This document shows, in pieces, positions 8,603 to 17,649 of a DNA stretch of 49,494 nucleotides. The position numbers and the translations under genes are program-made. The stretch's first letter is position 1; each line of letters opens with the position of its first letter. This DNA comes from Pseudoprimorskyibacter sp. Its GTDB lineage: Bacteria; Pseudomonadota; Alphaproteobacteria; Rhodobacterales; Rhodobacteraceae. The notes beneath the pieces were generated by a model that saw nothing but the letters and a program-made list of their open reading frames with translations, did not search any database and was not told the origin of the DNA. The stretch spans positions 1 to 49,494 of the forward strand of contig JAQXDR010000179.1 in assembly GCA_029251265.1 (NCBI GenBank). The letters run 5' to 3'.

Positions 8603-9546
8603 CAGCGTTCTCCGCGATTGTAGGGGATCATAAGGGCTGCTGGCACCTCTGCACGGCGCGACATCAGGATCAGGGCCAAGATGGACAAAACATAAGGGAT
8701 CATCAAAAAGACCTGATAGGGAACCAACGCACCCAGCTCTGTCTGCTGCAAACGAATTTGCAAGGCATCAAATGCTGCAAACAAAAGCGCCCCTAAGAGA
8801 GCTTTGCCGGGGCGCCAGGCGCCAAACACCACAAGCGCAATGCAGATCCAACCGCGCCCGTTCACCATTTCGAAAAAGAAGCTGTCAAAGGCGGACATCG
8901 TCAAAAATGCCCCCCCAACGGCCATCAACCCCGACCCAACAATGACGGCGCCCATTCTCAGCGCAGTCACCGACAGACCCTGGGCCTCGACCGCAGCAGG
9001 GTTGTCTCCTGCCGATCTAAGCGCAAGACCAAGCGGGGTTCGATAGAGAACAAAGGCCGTTATTACGACGACCCCAAAGGCCAGATAGGTCAGCGGTGTC
9101 TGGTTGAAAATCGCCTGCCCGAATATCGGGATTTGGGACAAAACCGGTATTTCAAAGGGTTTGAACGGAACGATACGGGGGGGGCTGGAGACAGCCGGCA
9201 AAGCAAGGCGATAGATATAATACGCCGACGATGTTGCCAGCAAGGTGATCCCCAGACCAACGACGTGTTGGGATAACCCGAAAGGCACGGTAAGCGTTCC
9301 ATGCAGCAAGCCAAACAGCATCCCAGATGCCATTGCGACGCAGACCCCCGACCATAGCCCAAAGCCCATATAGACGGTCATCCAGCCCGCAAAGGCCCCT
9401 ATGACCATAATCCCTTCGATCCCCAGGTTCAAAATACCGGCGCGTTCGCAGATCAGCTCTCCCATGGTTGCAAAAATCAAGGGCGAGGCAATCCGGACCG
9501 CAGCGGCCCAAAAGCTTGCAGAAAGCAGGATATCAACGATGTCCAT
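8602..9546 (-). CDS. ABC transporter permease, nucleoside/BMP type (second subunit)
   Basis: A 314-residue inner-membrane protein of the BPD_transp_2 family with about eight to ten hydrophobic segments. The segment ICERAGILNLGIEGIM is characteristic of the shorter permease in BMP-type (NupQ/YufQ-like) importers for nucleosides and purines. It pairs with the permease encoded immediately upstream and overlaps that gene by one base. It is also coupled by an ATGA overlap to the CodA-like gene downstream. Confidence 0.93.
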   Translation of the reverse strand: MDIVDILLSASFWAAAVRIASPLIFATMGELICERAGILNLGIEGIMVIGAFAGWMTVYMGFGLWSGVCVAMASGMLFGLLHGTLTVPFGLSQHVVGLGITLLATSSAYYIYRLALPAVSSPPRIVPFKPFEIPVLSQIPIFGQAIFNQTPLTYLAFGVVVITAFVLYRTPLGLALRSAGDNPAAVEAQGLSVTALRMGAVIVGSGLMAVGGAFLTMSAFDSFFFEMVNGRGWICIALVVFGAWRPGKALLGALLFAAFDALQIRLQQTELGALVPYQVFLMIPYVLSILALILMSRRAEVPAALMIPYNRGER

Positions 9547-10595
9547 CAGCCCTTCACAATCCGGTAGCGCGTCAAAAGAATAGCAAAAACCATCAATAGC
9601 AAGGCGGTCGCCAGTAAGATGTCAGCAATATACGTGGGCACATTTGCAGCCCTGCTCATACTGTCTGCGCCAACAAAAATACCCGCGACAAAGATGGCAG
9701 AAACCACCACACCAACAGGATGCAACAAGGCCAGCATTGCGACAATAATCCCAGTGTACCCAAAGCCCGGACTAAGATCGAGCGTGAGCGACCCCTTCAG
9801 ACCCGCAACCTCGGAAAAGCCAGCCAGCGCCGCCAGTCCGCCAGATAACAGCGCGGTTTTCACCAAAACAAAATTAACAGGAATACCGGCAAACCGTGCG
9901 GCACGCGGGTTTTGCCCGACAGCGCGAATTTCATATCCAAGGGTGGTCCGTTTTTCGATCACCCAAACGGCGCCTGCACATATAAGTGCCAGCGCAAACC
10001 CCCAATGCAGTCGCAGTCCCGTGACAATCCGTGGCAAGCGCGCGTCTGGATCCAACCGAGGTGATTTTGGCCAGCCCATGCCCATTGGATCCTTCAAAGG
10101 GCCCTCTAACAGCAGCGAGATGAACAACAGAACTATAAAGTTGAGAAGAAGTGTTGTGACAACTTCGTCCACTCCGAACCGCGTCTTTAAAATAACCGGG
10201 CCAAGCAGCATGACAGCGCCCCCAACAATGGCTGCAAACCCCATGACGACAAGCGGCTGCGGACCGGGCAGACCCAAAGCCGATGTCCCGAAGACCACGG
10301 TCATCAATGCCCCGATGTAGAACTGTGCCTCTGCCCCAATGTTCCAAAGCTTTGCCCGAAAAGCGACGGCAACCGCCAGTCCCGTAAAGATGAGAGGCGT
10401 GGCACGGTTCAACGTCTCCAACGCTGCAAACTTTGACCCGACAGCCCCTTTAAGGATCAGGCCGAGGGTCGCAAAAGGGTTCGCCCCCGCCAACAGGACC
10501 AGCCCCGACGCCACAACTACAGACAGCAAAAGGGCCGCCGCCGGAAACCCTAATGAGCGCGCAATGCTGGGATTGGCGACAGGTTCAAGCCGCAT
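9546..10595 (-). CDS. ABC transporter permease, nucleoside/BMP type (first subunit)
   Basis: A roughly 349-residue BPD_transp_2 permease, the NupP/YufP-like partner of the subunit downstream. Marks include KLWNIGAEAQFYIGAL and TTLLLNFIVLLFISLLLEGP, with hydrophobic helices across the length. The ATG at 10595 is preferred because GAAGG lies eight bases upstream; a GTG at 10610 is also in frame. Either way the start lies inside the 3' end of the ATPase gene. Confidence 0.93.
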   Translation of the reverse strand: MRLEPVANPSIARSLGFPAAALLLSVVVASGLVLLAGANPFATLGLILKGAVGSKFAALETLNRATPLIFTGLAVAVAFRAKLWNIGAEAQFYIGALMTVVFGTSALGLPGPQPLVVMGFAAIVGGAVMLLGPVILKTRFGVDEVVTTLLLNFIVLLFISLLLEGPLKDPMGMGWPKSPRLDPDARLPRIVTGLRLHWGFALALICAGAVWVIEKRTTLGYEIRAVGQNPRAARFAGIPVNFVLVKTALLSGGLAALAGFSEVAGLKGSLTLDLSPGFGYTGIIVAMLALLHPVGVVVSAIFVAGIFVGADSMSRAANVPTYIADILLATALLLMVFAILLTRYRIVKG

Positions 10596-12123
10596 GGTCA
10601 AACCCTTCACCAGCCATCCATTTTCCTAACTCGATTGGCGTGATAGAGCCGCGCGCAAACTCTGGCGACAACCGGCCGTCAGACATCACGCGTATAACAT
10701 CTGCCAAACTCAGGATTTCATCCAGATCCTCTGAAATCAATAAAATCGCGGCACCAGCATCACGCGCGGCAATCAACCTATTCTGAACATAGGTCACTGC
10801 CCCGATATCCAGTCCTCGCACGGGTTGGTTTGCCAAGATAATCCGCGGACCGCCTTCAAGCGCGCGGCCTAGAATGAGCTTTTGCATATTGCCACCGGAC
10901 AACAGCCGGATCCGCGCGTCTGGACCCGGACACCGAACATCAAATCGGTCAATGACGTCTTTGGCCAGGCTTTCGGCGGCGGACCAGCGCATCCAGCCTG
11001 CTTTGCTGATTTCCGGGTCGCGGTATCGTTCGAGGATTACGTTTTCGGTAAGAGAGAATTCTGCAATGCTGCCCGTGGTGTGGCGATCCTCGGGAATGCG
11101 TCCAATGTCAGCCGCCAGCGCGGCGCGCGGGGACCACGATGAGACGCCCTGCCCGCCAAGCCGCATGTCGCCCCGATCCGGAACGGTTTGCCCTGACAAA
11201 AGGTCTGCAAGGACCCCCTGCCCGTTCCCCGACACACCTGCGAGGCCCAAAATCTGCCCGGCCCGCAGGTCCAGATTTATATTCCTCACACCTGTTCTTT
11301 GACCTTTGGGGTGGGCAAAAACACCGTGCATGCTGAACAAGGTCTCGCCTGGACTCGCGTCTGAGGGCACGGGTTTTACAATTTCCTGTCCGACCATGAG
11401 TTCTGCCAAGTCATGCGCGGACGTGTCGGATGTAGACGCTTGTCCCACGATCTTGCCATGACGCAACACAATCACACGATCCGAGATCGCCATGACCTCG
11501 TGCAGTTTGTGAGAGATAAAAATCACGGATAATCCGAGTTGGACCGCCTTTTGCAGGGTGTCAAAGAGAGCGTCGGATTCCTGCGGCGTTAACACCGCCG
11601 TCGGCTCATCCAGAATAAGAATACGTGCATCCCGATAAAGGGCCTTTAAAATCTCGACCCTTTGACGTTCGCCGACGGACAATGACCCCACCTTAGCGTT
11701 CGGATCCACCGACAAACCAAAATCATCGGAAAGCTGTTTGATCCGGGTCCGGGCTGCTTTGCGGCCAATTCCCAATGACCACAGTGGCGCTGTCCCTAGT
11801 ACAATATTATCCTGTACGGTCAGATTGTTAACCAGCGCAAAGTGCTGGTGTACCATGCCCAAACCCGCCTTTAAGGCCGCCCCGGTTGCACCCGCAGGCA
11901 ATGCTGTACCAAAAGCTTCGATGGTGCCTGCGTCAGCGGTATAATGGCCAAACAGGATATTCATCAGCGTCGTTTTACCCGCGCCGTTTTCGCCCAAAAG
12001 CGCGATGACCTCGCCCCGACGCAAATCGAAACTGATGGCGTCATTCGCGATCAAATCACCGAATGTTTTTGTAATACCATTGAGGCGCAGAACAATGTCC
12101 TGCGCCTCTGTCTTGTTAGTCAT
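10585..12123 (-). CDS. ABC transporter ATP-binding protein, two ABC domains (nucleoside/BMP type)
   Basis: A roughly 512-residue double ATPase that powers the BMP-type importer. The first domain has Walker A GENGAGKTT, signature SVGERQR and Walker B ILILDEPTAVLTP. The second has LSGGNMQK and LANQPVRGLDIGA, but its Walker A region reads GVSGNGQGV without the lysine, a degeneracy usual in this NupO/YufO-like family. The start is taken as the ATG at 12123, whose A is also the last base of the upstream stop (TGATG); a GTG at 12126 is in frame. Confidence 0.94.
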   Translation of the reverse strand: MTNKTEAQDIVLRLNGITKTFGDLIANDAISFDLRRGEVIALLGENGAGKTTLMNILFGHYTADAGTIEAFGTALPAGATGAALKAGLGMVHQHFALVNNLTVQDNIVLGTAPLWSLGIGRKAARTRIKQLSDDFGLSVDPNAKVGSLSVGERQRVEILKALYRDARILILDEPTAVLTPQESDALFDTLQKAVQLGLSVIFISHKLHEVMAISDRVIVLRHGKIVGQASTSDTSAHDLAELMVGQEIVKPVPSDASPGETLFSMHGVFAHPKGQRTGVRNINLDLRAGQILGLAGVSGNGQGVLADLLSGQTVPDRGDMRLGGQGVSSWSPRAALAADIGRIPEDRHTTGSIAEFSLTENVILERYRDPEISKAGWMRWSAAESLAKDVIDRFDVRCPGPDARIRLLSGGNMQKLILGRALEGGPRIILANQPVRGLDIGAVTYVQNRLIAARDAGAAILLISEDLDEILSLADVIRVMSDGRLSPEFARGSITPIELGKWMAGEGFDHAA

Positions 12124-13145
12124 CACGAGGACGTGGGCTCTGAATCATTGACCGCGACCACAAATGTACCGGCACGGATTGCAGCTTCACGTTCGCCAAC
12201 CAGTGCCAATGCTTCCGCCGGAACTTTTCCGTCAAAGTTGCCAAGTGGCGCAAGCGAACAGCCGCCCTCTTTCATATAGGAATATGTTCCATAGTTGGCC
12301 GCGCTAAAGCTACCTGCGTTCACTGCCGAAAGGGCAGCCTGCATCGTCGCCTCGAAATGCCAGATCGCAGATGCCACGACGGTGTCGGGATAGTCGGCCT
12401 GCGTATCGATCACATTCCCGATTGCAAGAACACCCCGTTCCTGCGCCGCATCAGACACGCCGAACCGCTCGGCATACATCATGTCCGCGCCATTCTCGAT
12501 CATGGCAAACGCTGTTTCTTTGGCTTTTGGCGGATCAAACCACGACCCGATAAAGGACACCTGGAAGGTTGCATCAGGTTTCATTTCCCGCACACCCGCC
12601 ATAAAGGCATGCATCAGGCGGTTCACCTCGGGAATCGGAAAGCCACCGACCATACCAATGTTTCCAGACTGGCTCATTGCGCCTGCGATGATCCCAGTCA
12701 GATAGGCCGCGTCCTGGATGTAATTGTCAAACACCGACAGATTTGGATACGCAGGATCATCCAGAAATGATGAGCCCAACAAAAACGCGGTCTCTGGATA
12801 ATCCAGAACGACCTCTCTTGCTTCGGCCTCAACTCCGAATATTTCACCGACAATCAGCTTGGCACCGCCTTCGGCATATTCGCGCATAACGCGCGTATAA
12901 TCCGTATTTGCCGTGTTTTCCGTGAATGTGTAATTGATCTGGCCGGCAGCCTGCGCAGCCTCAGCAGCGATATGAATGCGGCTTACCCATTGTTGCTCAA
13001 CCGGAACAGTATAAATACCGGCGACACTTATCGGATCTTGTGCCAAAAGCCGCGTGGGCAATGTGGCCAAACCGGCGACAGCGCCCGCACCGGCAAGCAG
13101 GCCTCGACGACCAATATGGGTTTTAAGCAAGTCAACGCGTTTCAT
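12123..13145 (-). CDS. BMP-family ABC transporter substrate-binding protein
   Basis: A 340-residue periplasmic binding protein. The N-terminus has a twin arginine (R13, R14 in GRRGLLAG) followed by a hydrophobic stretch, suggesting Tat or Sec export; cleavage probably falls near residue 35. The mature part is a basic membrane protein (Bmp/PnrA) domain, with DYPETAFLLGSS, GNIGMVGGFPIPEVNRL and a late GGCSLAPLGNFDGKVP segment. Family members bind nucleosides or purine-like bases. It is the first gene of the transporter operon. The 220 bp upstream hold two inverted repeats. Confidence 0.92.
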   Translation of the reverse strand: MKRVDLLKTHIGRRGLLAGAGAVAGLATLPTRLLAQDPISVAGIYTVPVEQQWVSRIHIAAEAAQAAGQINYTFTENTANTDYTRVMREYAEGGAKLIVGEIFGVEAEAREVVLDYPETAFLLGSSFLDDPAYPNLSVFDNYIQDAAYLTGIIAGAMSQSGNIGMVGGFPIPEVNRLMHAFMAGVREMKPDATFQVSFIGSWFDPPKAKETAFAMIENGADMMYAERFGVSDAAQERGVLAIGNVIDTQADYPDTVVASAIWHFEATMQAALSAVNAGSFSAANYGTYSYMKEGGCSLAPLGNFDGKVPAEALALVGEREAAIRAGTFVVAVNDSEPTSS

Positions 13146-13195
13146 GATATTCCCCTCTCATTCGTGGAATTAGACTACCGCATCTATCAAATGAA

Positions 13196-13255
13196 GCAAC
13201 TTAGCAGTTGCGACTAAATCCACCAGACAGTCAGTATTTAGGCAACATGACTGTC
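13196..13255. promoter_or_regulatory. Two inverted repeats upstream of the BMP transporter operon
   Basis: GCAACT (13196-13201) and AGTTGC (13206-13211) form a 6-bp repeat around TAGC. GACAGTCA (13226-13233) and TGACTGTC (13248-13255) form a perfect 8-bp repeat with a 14-base spacer. Both lie 50-110 bp before the binding-protein start, in the only sizeable gap of the gene train (13146-13365). They are candidate operator or leader structures for a second promoter. Confidence 0.45.
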
Positions 13256-13365
13256 ACTCGCCACTTTCTATGGCTGATACTGAAGGCTGATCACGTACAT
13301 GATTGCGAACAGCCGGGTGGTAAATGACATCCAAACAAAGCTCGGATGTAGAAGGTATGGCAAAA

Positions 13366-14133
13366 TCAATCCGGGACGGGCATCGAGACGACCTTTTGCA
13401 AAAGCTCGATGAAACCCGCCACTTGATGATTGGCTGTCGCCCGTCCTTTGGCCGCCGTTGCGGCACTGGCATCTCCGACGGTTCCTGCAGGGTTCAGGTC
13501 CGACGCGATCCAGCCGCGACTGATAGGTCCAATTGGGGGCACCACATCGCTTTGTGCGGCAGAAACAAAATTTATAGCGCACGACATGTCCACAGCATCC
13601 GGTGCGAAATCAAGCATCAGGGATGTTTCAATATCCCCACCATGAATTCCAAACGCCTTTTCATGGTCGCTGAACATCCCATCGGGATGGCCAAAGCTGC
13701 CCCACTGGCATTTTACAGCAAGCATTCCTGCCTCGACACGCAATTCTCGTGAAAGAATTGAAATAAGATCAAGGTTGCCACCGTGGCTATTGATAATAAT
13801 GATCTTTTTAAATCCTGCACGCGCCACGGACAAACCGATTTCAGTCCAAGCTGCGAGTGCTGTTCTGGCCGTTAATGTCAACGTTCCCTGCGCCCACAGA
13901 TGTTCGTTTGACTTTCCAACTGTTTGGATCGGTAAAATCCATGGGTCCAGATCCTCAGGACACTGTTTGCGAAAAGCGTTCAACATACCGTCCATGATCA
14001 AAGTATCGGTGCCAGTTGGCAGATGGGCCCCATGCTGTTCAATAGCCGCCGTCGGTAAGATGGCAACAGACGTCTTTGGATCCACGTTTTCGAATTCAGG
14101 TTCACGGCGCAATGCCCAATCCAGTCGTCTCAT
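13366..14133 (-). CDS. Creatininase-family amidohydrolase
   Basis: A 255-residue metal-dependent hydrolase of the creatininase fold. Diagnostic motifs are LPTAAIEQHGAHLPTGTD (metal-binding E and H, substrate entrance), KKIIIINSHGGN and GIHGGDIETSLML (further ligands). The family includes creatinine amidohydrolase, the formamidopyrimidine deformylase ArfB and several lactamases, so the likely reaction is opening or trimming of a cyclic amide or formamide. The start at 14133 follows the upstream stop by one base; longer readings overlap the 2OG oxygenase gene. It is the last gene of the tightly spaced block. Confidence 0.88.
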   Translation of the reverse strand: MRRLDWALRREPEFENVDPKTSVAILPTAAIEQHGAHLPTGTDTLIMDGMLNAFRKQCPEDLDPWILPIQTVGKSNEHLWAQGTLTLTARTALAAWTEIGLSVARAGFKKIIIINSHGGNLDLISILSRELRVEAGMLAVKCQWGSFGHPDGMFSDHEKAFGIHGGDIETSLMLDFAPDAVDMSCAINFVSAAQSDVVPPIGPISRGWIASDLNPAGTVGDASAATAAKGRATANHQVAGFIELLQKVVSMPVPD

Positions 14134-14134
14134 G

Positions 14135-15055
14135 TCATTGAAGTCCTTTGTATGTCGCGTCCAACCGCGATCGCAGATAATCTGACGCAAGAACGGGGGG
14201 ATAAACAGGCGATCCCGTGCCCGGTAACGCCTTAATCAGACTGTCGGGATTGGGATCAAGAAAAAAGGCAAGCGATCTGCGTGGACGTGGAGGCGGCAGA
14301 ACCCTATGCGGCGTTGAGACATAAACGTTATTTGTCCAACGCATCAGACAATCCCCGATATTCACGATGAACGCATCTTGAACATGCGGAACAGACAGCC
14401 ATCCCTGCTCTTTTGTCTGGATTTGCAAGCCGGCAACACCATCCGTCATCAAAAGTGTGATCGAGCCGTAATCTGTATGCGCACCGGCGCCGATCTCGTT
14501 TTCAACACCGCGAGACGCCGGATAGGACAGCAAACGCAAGATCGCCATCGGCGCATCAAACTGATCAGCAAAGTAGTCCGCTTCCAGCCCCATATCACGG
14601 GCAAAACTGGTGTGAAGTGTCACACCAAGATCCCATGTGGCATCAAAAAAAGTAAGGATTGTGTCCCGAAACCCGACCAAATCTGGCCAAAGGTTCACGC
14701 CACGAAAGGGGTCTCCCCGCAAGACCGAGGGATCGTTCGGCGCCAAATCAAGGCCGACATTGAACGCCTGTTTTTGATCGACAAAACCCGATGTTTCATC
14801 AAGGCTTTCTGTTCCGGTTGCCGCCCAACCCCGGTTATGGGGGTTGGATGCAATTGCCAGTTTTTGCTTTTCCGCATCCGGAAGGGCAAAAAAATTATCC
14901 GCATGTTCAAAGGTTTTATGGATCAGCGCAGGAGGAACCGGATGGTTTTTAAGCAAGAAAAACCCATGCGTACGGCAGGCACGGCCGACACGTGCTGAAA
15001 AGTCTATCGGATTTTGGACAAATTCGGTCCAATCCAGCAGGGGTATCATGGTCAT
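14135..15055 (-). CDS. 2-oxoglutarate/Fe(II)-dependent oxygenase (isopenicillin N synthase-like)
   Basis: A 306-residue oxygenase with an N-terminal DIOX_N region and a C-terminal double-stranded beta helix. The Fe(II) triad is intact: H193 and D195 in GAHTDYGSITLL, and H250 in STPHRV. The 2OG-binding RxS is R259-x-S261. Such enzymes hydroxylate or demethylate small molecules; thymine 7-hydroxylase belongs to the same family, which suits a cluster that handles bases. The first ATG gives an ATGA overlap with the upstream gene. A second ATG at 15049 has AAAGGA five bases upstream and may be the true start (protein beginning MIPLLDW). Confidence 0.92.
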   Translation of the reverse strand: MTMIPLLDWTEFVQNPIDFSARVGRACRTHGFFLLKNHPVPPALIHKTFEHADNFFALPDAEKQKLAIASNPHNRGWAATGTESLDETSGFVDQKQAFNVGLDLAPNDPSVLRGDPFRGVNLWPDLVGFRDTILTFFDATWDLGVTLHTSFARDMGLEADYFADQFDAPMAILRLLSYPASRGVENEIGAGAHTDYGSITLLMTDGVAGLQIQTKEQGWLSVPHVQDAFIVNIGDCLMRWTNNVYVSTPHRVLPPPRPRRSLAFFLDPNPDSLIKALPGTGSPVYPPVLASDYLRSRLDATYKGLQ

Positions 15056-15651
15056 CCTTTCAGAAATGCATCTGTCTTTCGGGCCACTTTTTGCAGGTGA
15101 TCGGCACGGCTGGCAGGGGTCGAACTATCCATGGAATAATGGGCGCCAAAGGCCGTCTTGCAGCCTTTGGCGCATAGCAACCGGATCCCTCGCAAAAGCG
15201 TCCGCTTGCCCGGCGCGCCGACAAACAACGTCAACCACCAGCTAGCGCCGCATGTGGTAAAAACCGCCAGACGTTTGATATGTGACAGTCCCGGTGCAAT
15301 GTTGTCACCTTCGCTTTGGGGTAAATCAAAGGCCAGACCGGGAACCAAGACACGGTCCAGCCAACCTTTAAGAATTGCGGGCAATCCATACCACCACGTG
15401 GGATAAACGAAAATCAGTGTGTCACACCACGAGACGTCCTCACAATATCGTTCGATGCCTGACCGATTGACGGCACAATCTTCGTATTGCACCCATTCCC
15501 GCGCAGTCATAACTGCCGAAAACCCCTCTTGATACAGGTCAATCACGCGCACCTGCGCGCCGGATGTTTCGGCCTGACGCCTGACCACATCCAAAATAGC
15601 CGCATTAAAGCTTTCGCCACTCGGATGGGCATAAACAATCAAGACGCGCAT
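15052..15651 (-). CDS. Flavodoxin-fold NAD(P)H oxidoreductase (Flavodoxin_2), copy A
   Basis: A roughly 199-residue FMN protein of the NQO/MdaB/KefF class. It begins RVLIVYAHPSGESFN, the phosphate-binding loop, followed by FVYPTWWYGLPAILKGWLDR, the hallmark of Flavodoxin_2, and FTTCGAS. It transfers hydride from NAD(P)H to quinones or other acceptors. The start is taken as the ATG at 15651, sharing one base with the upstream stop (TGATG); a GTG at 15654 is in frame. It is a diverged paralogue of the next gene upstream, and the pair may reduce two successive intermediates or feed the neighbouring oxygenase. Confidence 0.88.
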   Translation of the reverse strand: MRVLIVYAHPSGESFNAAILDVVRRQAETSGAQVRVIDLYQEGFSAVMTAREWVQYEDCAVNRSGIERYCEDVSWCDTLIFVYPTWWYGLPAILKGWLDRVLVPGLAFDLPQSEGDNIAPGLSHIKRLAVFTTCGASWWLTLFVGAPGKRTLLRGIRLLCAKGCKTAFGAHYSMDSSTPASRADHLQKVARKTDAFLKG

Positions 15652-16229
15652 CACAGGTCCTGCATCGCGCGTTTCACCCGCGACAGATGCTGGCCCAGCG
15701 TGTCAGACCCGTTGTTGTTCATGTCATAAAGCGCCAGATAGCTGGTTTTGGGCCAGCCACAGGCGTAACGGACGGCGCGCGTTACACATTTCCGCGGCGG
15801 GTCGCCATTCATCCACGCCCGAAACCGGGTCCCGCCATAGGTCGTACAGGCAGCCAGACGTTTAATATTCGTCAGGCCCGGGCGCACCCCTCCATTGTGA
15901 AGCTTAAAGCTCACATCCGGTAAAAATACGCGGTCAAGAAACCCTTTCAGGATGGCAGGATAGCCAAAGTTCCAAACCGGAAACACCATCACCAAAGCCT
16001 CGGCAGCCTGCAGCCGGTCCACATAGCCCTGCACCGGCACAATATTCGCATGAACATCATGATAGCTCCGCCGCTCTGGCTCTGTCAGCACCGGAGCAAA
16101 GTTTTCAGCATTGAGATCACAGTCGTCCACATCCCACCCCCGAGCCGACAGCGTCTGCACCACCGTTTTATGTACGGCCGCATTAAAACTGTCGGGACAG
16201 GGATGGGCATAAAGGACAAGAGTTTTCAT
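15651..16229 (-). CDS. Flavodoxin-fold NAD(P)H oxidoreductase (Flavodoxin_2), copy B
   Basis: A 192-residue paralogue of the gene just downstream, with KTLVLYAHPCPDSFN at the N-terminus, MVFPVWNFGYPAILKGFLDR in the middle and CTTYGGTRFR further on. It lacks the WW pair of copy A, so the acceptor pocket differs. It starts one base after the stop of the FAD oxidoreductase gene, indicating co-translation. Confidence 0.88.
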   Translation of the reverse strand: MKTLVLYAHPCPDSFNAAVHKTVVQTLSARGWDVDDCDLNAENFAPVLTEPERRSYHDVHANIVPVQGYVDRLQAAEALVMVFPVWNFGYPAILKGFLDRVFLPDVSFKLHNGGVRPGLTNIKRLAACTTYGGTRFRAWMNGDPPRKCVTRAVRYACGWPKTSYLALYDMNNNGSDTLGQHLSRVKRAMQDL

Positions 16230-16230
16230 A

Positions 16231-17649
16231 TCACGCGCTGTTTTGAACTTTGGTCATCTGGGGGTAAGCATACATTTGCTCATATTTCCAATCTGGATCA
16301 TCCCAAGTGATCATCTTGCCGGGATTGAGCAGTCCCTTCGGGTCGGCCTCTTTTTTAAAGGATAATTGAGTGGGGTCCGCGTGCTGCCGCCCCCCCTCTT
16401 CCAAGGTGTACCGATGCGGATTGAAAATCAGGGCACCGGCCGCTTCATGTGCTTTTACGATCTCGTCAAGGCGTTCTTCGGACGTGAATTTCACCAAGGT
16501 CAGGCCCGCAAATCCAACCTGTCCACCGTCCATTCGAATGGCTTCAAGATGCTGGATCAGTTCATCGGGAAAATCTGCCCGCATTTTATTGACCAGATCA
16601 AAGTGGTCGGGAAACCCGTAACGTACCTGCAAATACGTGATACTGGGATCCACTTTCAAAGCGCGCAATGTGGTATGGTTCCAGCCATATTCAAAAACCA
16701 ATCCCGGACCTTTGGTCCAACTGTGATCATCTGACCGATAGATCAGTTTCAGATCCTCATTCCGCCCCATCCACGTCAAGAACCCAGCCATGGAGTGCGG
16801 CGCGACCATAAGGCCAATCAAATGGTCGTCCTCTTCCACGTATGGGGCCACGCGCTGAAAATATGCTTTGGCGGTAGGTGCTTCGTAAACGGATGCAATC
16901 TTGAGCAAAATACCGTTTTCATTTGCCAAACCATCCGCGCAGGCCATCGCGCGATCCCAGTCCTTGGCCGTCACAAAACAATCGACCCATTGATAGGCTG
17001 GCGCAAGGGGCAGTTCGAGTTCCGTTATTATTCCGTTGGTGCCATAGGCGTGGCTGACACGCGCCAGTTCTTCGCCGGTAAATTCCAAAACTTGCGGCTG
17101 TTCCTCCATAGTGACCACGCGCAAGCGCAGGATGTTGCCCAACTCGCGAAGAGATCCCCATGTCACAGACCCCACGCCCCCGGATCCGCCAGCAATGAAC
17201 CCGCCAACCGTAGCCGTTGCCCATGTCGAAGAGAACATCCGCAGTTCATGGCCGCATTCTGCAATGCAATGTGCATCCACATCCTTGAGCAGACACCCCG
17301 GCTGCACAACTACCCGTCCCGGCTCACAGTGGGTGACTTGGTTCATATGCTTGAGGTGCATCACACAGCCGCCCCGCATCGGCATGGCTTGACCATAATT
17401 GCCGGTTCCCGCACCACGGGTCGTCACCGGTACGTCGTGGGCATAGCAGGTTTTTAAAATTTCGATGACCTCTGCCTCGGTCTTTGGTCGGACAACGAAA
17501 TCTGCAACCAGATGATCCATCCGGGCCTTGAGTACCGGCGAATACCAAAAGAAATCCCGCGACGCGCTGAGAATTGCCTTTTCATTTGCCTCTATATCAA
17601 GATGTGACAAAGCCGCCTTTGCCGCGGCGACGTTAGATTGTAAATTCAT
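16231..17649 (-). CDS. FAD-binding oxidoreductase (VAO/GlcD-like)
   Basis: A 472-residue flavoprotein of the vanillyl-alcohol oxidase superfamily. The FAD-binding PCMH domain carries VTTRGAGTGNYGQAMP, VQPGCLLKDVDAHC, SSTWATATVGGFIAGGSGG and SHAYGTNGIIT. The C-terminal part ends with FNPHRYTLEEGG and DPKGLLNPGKMI, as in GlcD-type dehydrogenases. It probably oxidises an alcohol or hydroxy acid made by its neighbours. It is linked to the amidohydrolase gene by an ATGA overlap. The substrate cannot be read from the sequence. Confidence 0.87.
   Translation of the reverse strand: MNLQSNVAAAKAALSHLDIEANEKAILSASRDFFWYSPVLKARMDHLVADFVVRPKTEAEVIEILKTCYAHDVPVTTRGAGTGNYGQAMPMRGGCVMHLKHMNQVTHCEPGRVVVQPGCLLKDVDAHCIAECGHELRMFSSTWATATVGGFIAGGSGGVGSVTWGSLRELGNILRLRVVTMEEQPQVLEFTGEELARVSHAYGTNGIITELELPLAPAYQWVDCFVTAKDWDRAMACADGLANENGILLKIASVYEAPTAKAYFQRVAPYVEEDDHLIGLMVAPHSMAGFLTWMGRNEDLKLIYRSDDHSWTKGPGLVFEYGWNHTTLRALKVDPSITYLQVRYGFPDHFDLVNKMRADFPDELIQHLEAIRMDGGQVGFAGLTLVKFTSEERLDEIVKAHEAAGALIFNPHRYTLEEGGRQHADPTQLSFKKEADPKGLLNPGKMITWDDPDWKYEQMYAYPQMTKVQNSA

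Noticed and set aside
9619-10320. 233-codon plus-strand frame inside a permease gene
   Set aside because: Antisense shadow of the BMP-type permease, rich in Ser, Pro and Thr as expected from reverse reading.
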